Part shown: in pieces, positions 60,310-64,000 of the stretch
Layout: each line of letters starts with the position of its first letter
How positions within the stretch are numbered: the stretch's first letter is position 1
Assembly: GCA_040905665.1 (NCBI GenBank)
Contig: JBBDRD010000036.1
Span: 1-64,000 of the forward strand
Source of the DNA: DASVCN01 sp040905665
Lineage (GTDB): Bacteria; Deinococcota; Deinococci; Deinococcales; Trueperaceae
DNA length: 64,000 nt
Direction: 5' to 3'
The notes under the pieces: model-generated
What the model was told of the DNA's origin: nothing
What the model saw: only the letters and a program-made list of their open reading frames with translations
The model's database searches: none
Position numbers and translations under genes: made by a program

Positions 60310-61215
60310 GTGAACGCTTCGATCATAGTTCCTACTCTTAACGCTGCCCACGAGCTGACTGCGCTACATCGCGCCCTTATTCGTCAGACACGACACCCGC
60401 ACGAGATCATCCTTATAGATTCGAGTTCTGATGACGGTACTCCCTTGCTTGGGGCTGAATACGGCTGGACAGTACACGTGATTCCGCGGCCAACATTCGA
60501 CCATGGTGGCACCCGGAATCTCGGAGCATCGCTTGCTACCGGAGAGCTGCTTGTATTTCTGAGCCAAGACGCCCTTCCGGCAGATGATTGCTGGTTGGCC
60601 CGCCTCGTAGAACCGATCGAAAAGGGCGTGGCAGTCGCCGTGTACTCGCGTCAGGTTGCGCGTACCAGCGCTTCTCACTCTGAGAAATATGCCCGTCTGG
60701 CGAACTATCCAGTCGAATCGTCGGTGCGAACTATAGGCAAGGTGCGGGCCGAGGGAATTCGGGCACTCTTTTACTCTAATGTAAGTTCTGCGACTTCACG
60801 CGAAGCGTTCGAGGCAGTTGGAGGATTTCCAACTAGAACGATCATGAATGAAGATGGCCAGTATGCGTCGAAGCTCCTTGAGGCCGGGCATGCCGTTGCT
60901 TATGAGGCCGAATCGTGCGTCTTGCACTCGCACGACTACTCTGTCTCGTTGCAGTTCCGGCGAAACTTTGATATCGGTGTTTCACATGCCGAAGCTCGCG
61001 GACTTCTGACGACTGCAGCCACGTCCAGAGCGGGAATCGCTTTCGTGCTTGGGCAACTCCGATACGTTTACCGCCACGGTTCATTGTTCGAAGTGGCTAA
61101 GGTGGTGGTGGAATCGGGGGTCAAGTTCCTCGGTTACCATTTGGGTAGGAAGCACAGAATCCTTCCAAGCCCAGTCCGCCGCTGGCTGAGTTGGCAGCGC
61201 GACTACTGGCGATGA
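60310..61215 (+). CDS. Family 2 glycosyltransferase, rhamnosyltransferase-like
   Basis: The protein starts ASIIVPTLNAAHELTALHRAL and has IILIDSSSDDGTPLL and FLSQDALPADD, a GT2 donor site. The C-terminal region with LHSHDYSVSLQFRRNFDIGVSHAEA is typical of rhamnosyltransferases of the WbbL/RfbF kind. It should add a sugar to a lipid-linked intermediate. GTG 60310 or TTG 60292 may be the start; the shorter form begins one residue before the beta strand. Codon use here is a little AT-richer than in the housekeeping part. Confidence 0.88.
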   Translation: MNASIIVPTLNAAHELTALHRALIRQTRHPHEIILIDSSSDDGTPLLGAEYGWTVHVIPRPTFDHGGTRNLGASLATGELLVFLSQDALPADDCWLARLVEPIEKGVAVAVYSRQVARTSASHSEKYARLANYPVESSVRTIGKVRAEGIRALFYSNVSSATSREAFEAVGGFPTRTIMNEDGQYASKLLEAGHAVAYEAESCVLHSHDYSVSLQFRRNFDIGVSHAEARGLLTTAATSRAGIAFVLGQLRYVYRHGSLFEVAKVVVESGVKFLGYHLGRKHRILPSPVRRWLSWQRDYWR

Positions 61216-61255
61216 AGCGGGAGTACGGAGTCGACGAACTGCCACGAACAGTGTA

Positions 61256-63199
61256 ATGCGCTTGGTAAACCGCATTCATCCGACTAGCGTCATAGGCACC
61301 ATTGCCGGTGTTCTTCTCGTCGTTTCGCCTGCATTGGCGCTTGCTGGGTTCTTGGTTACCACTTGGACGACGAACCGTAGTGCGACAATTGCGCGCGCCC
61401 GACTATGGATACCGTGCAGTGGTTTGCTCGCCATCCCCGCCATTCCATCGGCAGTGGATGGCGACTGGCACAAGGTGACCGCTATTCTCGGCCAAGCTCT
61501 GGTCGTTCTTGTGATGGGAAGTTTGTTACGCCTGACGCGGACCCAGTTGCTGGTCGTGGTTCTCGCGCTGTTAGCAATGGCGGTCGTATACATCGCTATC
61601 CTTGAAAGACCACAACGGCATGGCTGGGCGTGGCCCTCGGGGGAAAGTATCCGGATCATGGATGAAGGCGGAGTCCTGCTGTTCCAGGCGGATTCGAATG
61701 CGGTCGGGGTTTCGCACGCGTGGTGGCTCCCAAGGGCTGGCAGCCAGGTCTTGCTTGCAGCGGATGTAACCGTCCGCTCCCAAACGGACTTTCCTCGTTG
61801 GGTGGGTCCGAATCCCAGCACTCTATCTCCGCTCGCAGGTGAACCCTCCTCCGGCACGGTCGTGTACGCTCCGGGAGAGGGTGGTTACATCTATCAATCG
61901 CATGTTTCCAGAAGCCCCATTGCCGGCGAGACATTCCGCGCTACCTTTGAAGTGCGGGCGAGAGAGGGTAGCGATTGCGGAAACCTCGTGCTGACCGCGC
62001 GCGGGTACCAGGTAAATCGTTCCGTGGTGGTATGCCCAACCCGCAACTGGTCGGTGCACCAAGCTATATGGACTGTTCCCATGGAGGTCAGTAGTTCAAT
62101 TGTAGACGTTGTACTCAATGGATTCGAACAGGTCAGTCTAGAGGTACGAAGCCCTGTCGTCGAGAGGTTTCAGGATGGTGATTGGGTCGATCTCGGCCCT
62201 TTGCGTCCCAACCGAACGGAGGTGTCGCTTTCAAGCTACGGTATCCCGAACTTCCTAGTTCGGGAAGCGAGACCGTATCGCGGTGACGCGAGCGCTTCGG
62301 CGGTTTCTCTAGCGAACATTGAGAGTAAAAGGGTGCGACTGAGTACTTTAATGCCGCACTCGTTGGCGGGAAGCATCGTAAGAGCCGAATTGTTGCTTCC
62401 TGCGAATGCCGCAGTCGCCATCGGCCCTATTTCCTTTTCCACACCCGAAAATACTCCTCTTACCGCCATTCCACTCAACGGAACCTCCCATGGGCGTGCG
62501 AGCTTATGGTTCCCACATCCGAATCTGGCCGGCCACACGCTGGCCGCTGCGACGGCCACCGTTGCTGGTATTGCCCCGGTCGGCATTCCCGTCGTTATGG
62601 CTTTGATCGTGTCGCTAGTCGTGATTCTGGAGACAGGAAGCAGAAGCGCGTTGTTCGTGGTGATCGGCGCGGTCGTGTTAACTCTGCAACGTATCTTGTC
62701 CAGCCGAGGAGTGTCGGCTCGCCGTATGTGGTGGCTTGGCCTTGGCTTGGCAACCTCTATTCTGGTACTCGTGCTAGTTGTTCAAGGCTTCACTCATTTC
62801 ATCGGTCCCCGGTTTGCCGCAACCCCTAGGTTGAACACCTGGTTAGCAGCCTGGAATGCGATGACAGATTTTCCGGTATTCGGGCTTGAGGTATCGTTTG
62901 CCTCGTACTTTTCGGATTGGGCGGATGGCGCTCGGCGGGAAGTAGTACAGCACGCACACAACTTCTGGTTGCAGCAGGGGGCTTCGTATGGAGTGTCTGG
63001 CTTTCTGTCGGCGATCGCATTTACACTGGGTTTGCTGAGTCTCGCCCAGCGAGGCAGACACCCTAAGCCTTTGAGTAGTGTGTTGCTCGTTCTTACGCTT
63101 CAGGTATTCGATACCAGCCTCTTTTTCTTCCCCGTGCTGGGCTTCGTAGTGCTGGCAGTCAACTCAAACGTGGTCGAACACGCCGCCCAGGAAACTTGA
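61256..63199 (+). CDS. O-antigen ligase/polymerase-like protein with a large extracytoplasmic insert
   Basis: The 647-residue protein has N-terminal helices (GTIAGVLLVVSPALALAGFL onwards, residues 10-115). An approximately 300-residue hydrophilic insert (about 120-425) follows, with beta-sandwich character. C-terminal helices carry the family's VQHAHNFWLQQGASYGVSG (Wzy_C-like). The insert may bind the growing glycan. It resembles in architecture, but not closely in sequence, the first half of the fusion protein at 56901. The ATG follows a GT2 gene by 40 bases on the same strand. Confidence 0.75.
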   Translation: MRLVNRIHPTSVIGTIAGVLLVVSPALALAGFLVTTWTTNRSATIARARLWIPCSGLLAIPAIPSAVDGDWHKVTAILGQALVVLVMGSLLRLTRTQLLVVVLALLAMAVVYIAILERPQRHGWAWPSGESIRIMDEGGVLLFQADSNAVGVSHAWWLPRAGSQVLLAADVTVRSQTDFPRWVGPNPSTLSPLAGEPSSGTVVYAPGEGGYIYQSHVSRSPIAGETFRATFEVRAREGSDCGNLVLTARGYQVNRSVVVCPTRNWSVHQAIWTVPMEVSSSIVDVVLNGFEQVSLEVRSPVVERFQDGDWVDLGPLRPNRTEVSLSSYGIPNFLVREARPYRGDASASAVSLANIESKRVRLSTLMPHSLAGSIVRAELLLPANAAVAIGPISFSTPENTPLTAIPLNGTSHGRASLWFPHPNLAGHTLAAATATVAGIAPVGIPVVMALIVSLVVILETGSRSALFVVIGAVVLTLQRILSSRGVSARRMWWLGLGLATSILVLVLVVQGFTHFIGPRFAATPRLNTWLAAWNAMTDFPVFGLEVSFASYFSDWADGARREVVQHAHNFWLQQGASYGVSGFLSAIAFTLGLLSLAQRGRHPKPLSSVLLVLTLQVFDTSLFFFPVLGFVVLAVNSNVVEHAAQET

Positions 63200-63285
63200 C
63201 GGTGAACCGATGGATCTCAGTCAATGGGGGCAAATCGAAAACAAGGCAGCCGATAAGAACTACAGCAGTCGGCAGGGATAGGCCG

Positions 63286-64000
63286 ATGCCCAGTGCCCAC
63301 ATGACTAACGCCTTCTTGGCGCGGATTGCGACCCTAGCCTTTCTCGGTATCCTGTTTTTTGTCCCAAAGGCCAACATCTTCTACCCTACGAGTAGTTATG
63401 TCGGCGTAAAGCCGGACGACCTGGCCTTTGGGGCGCTTCTCGTTGTGACGGCTCTCCTGGTTTGCCTCAATAGATTGAGAGACAAAGTTTCCTGGACTTT
63501 TCTTATCCTGGCGTTCTTGTACCTCGGTGTTGCCTTGATTGCGGGCGGAGCAAGTAACGCGTCGACACGTGCCATGTATGTCTATCGATACGCAAGCTAT
63601 CTAGCCTGCCTTCCCATCGGAGTCATACTCGCGCAGCGCCTGAAGCCTAAGGATACTATCCATTTGGCTCGTCTCTACACGGTCGCGTCGATTGCAACTT
63701 CCGTGCTAATCATTCTTCAAGACCAGGGGATTATAGGTGGGTTCTTAAACGGCACTTGGACGGCCGACGTGGCAGCGCGACCAGTTGGGCAAATGTCTCA
63801 TCCAACCGAGGCGGCTGCTGTCCTCTTGGTCGTGACGGGCGTAGCGATTGCCTTGCATCATGCTACGACGCGGGTCTGGCGACTTCATGCAATAACGGTT
63901 ATCGCGTTGGCTGCAGCAGCTGTGATCATCACAGAGGCACGCAGCACGATCTTGGCAGTGGCCCTTACGATCGTAGTCATGTGGGCATTTTCTGGACCGG
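63286..64000 (+). CDS. Polytopic membrane protein, O-antigen polymerase-like (3' end outside window)
   Basis: The frame from ATG 63286 (MPSAHMTNAFLARIATLAFLG) is open to the last base of the window. It has repeated hydrophobic segments (ILFFVPKANIFYPTSSYVG, LAFGALLVVTALLVCL, FLILAFLYLGVALIAG) and the ITEARSTILAVALTIVV pattern typical of O-antigen polymerases or ligases. The product is incomplete here. ATG 63301 is an alternative start. It lies 86 bases after the preceding polymerase-like gene and may form an operon with it. Confidence 0.7.
   Translation, partial: MPSAHMTNAFLARIATLAFLGILFFVPKANIFYPTSSYVGVKPDDLAFGALLVVTALLVCLNRLRDKVSWTFLILAFLYLGVALIAGGASNASTRAMYVYRYASYLACLPIGVILAQRLKPKDTIHLARLYTVASIATSVLIILQDQGIIGGFLNGTWTADVAARPVGQMSHPTEAAAVLLVVTGVAIALHHATTRVWRLHAITVIALAAAAVIITEARSTILAVALTIVVMWAFSGP

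Overview
The window is about 64 kb of GC-rich (roughly 60-63%) bacterial chromosome. Several things point to the Deinococcus-Thermus lineage, possibly a Truepera-like member: short archaeal-type prolyl-tRNA synthetase, archaeal-type class I fructose-bisphosphate aldolase, SARP-like regulators with degenerate ATPase domains, and many TANNNT boxes 5-8 nt from a start codon, the pattern of leaderless mRNAs known in Deinococcus. The assignment is inference from gene content, not from a marker search.

Layout. 1-1.0 kb: 3' end of recQ. 1.1-6.4 kb: lipoprotein phosphoesterase, metG with an intrinsic terminator in its leader, divergent ParB-like/UspA fusion. 6.4-8.2 kb: remnant type II toxin-antitoxin locus whose PIN toxin is split by a TnpB-only IS200/IS605-type element. 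8.3-25.5 kb: housekeeping genes (OsmC, CsbD, proS, aldolase, DMT transporter, ilvE, galE, ribH, CPBP protease, cca, coaE, DUF3352-like protein, divergent transketolase, thioesterase, bioY). 25.8-29.4 kb: oxidoreductase, epimerase and glycosyltransferase. 29.5-35.8 kb: degenerate GGDEF protein, a probable structured RNA region, a membrane Fe-S oxidoreductase, a SCO1-like protein and a CRP-family regulator. 36.2-41.1 kb: subtilisin-like lipoprotein, collagen-like secreted protein, divergent SARP-like regulator. 41.1-44.0 kb: pyrR-pyrB-pyrC operon with a PyrR-type attenuation leader. 44.3-47.7 kb: small ORF, Ala/Glu-rich secreted protein, two-component system. 47.8-51.2 kb: a second decayed toxin-antitoxin locus (TumE/TumA-like), an aldehyde dehydrogenase and a 5'-truncated DUF4143 ATPase. 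51.3-64 kb: cell-surface polysaccharide locus (glycosyltransferases, flippase-like protein, manC, uppS, a polymerase-phosphoglycosyltransferase fusion, a second polymerase/ligase with a large insert, and a third polymerase-like ORF running off the end).

Working together. The polysaccharide block contains plausible components for mannose activation (manC), undecaprenyl carrier synthesis (uppS), priming (WbaP-like half of the fusion), extension (GT2/GT1 enzymes), and polymerisation or ligation (Wzy/WaaL-like proteins). The pyr operon carries its own feedback regulator and its RNA target. The accessory loci show decay: two toxins are broken while their antitoxins are intact, and an ATPase has lost its nucleotide-binding half.

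Most interesting observations: the Wzy-like/WbaP-like fusion with an inserted beta-sandwich; the TnpB insertion whose in-silico removal restores the toxin frame; the TumE-like toxin with a small internal deletion; a possible minus-strand structured RNA at 30.7-30.97 kb; the metG leader terminator; and recurring short tandem arrays (several with 15-bp units) at gene 5' ends.
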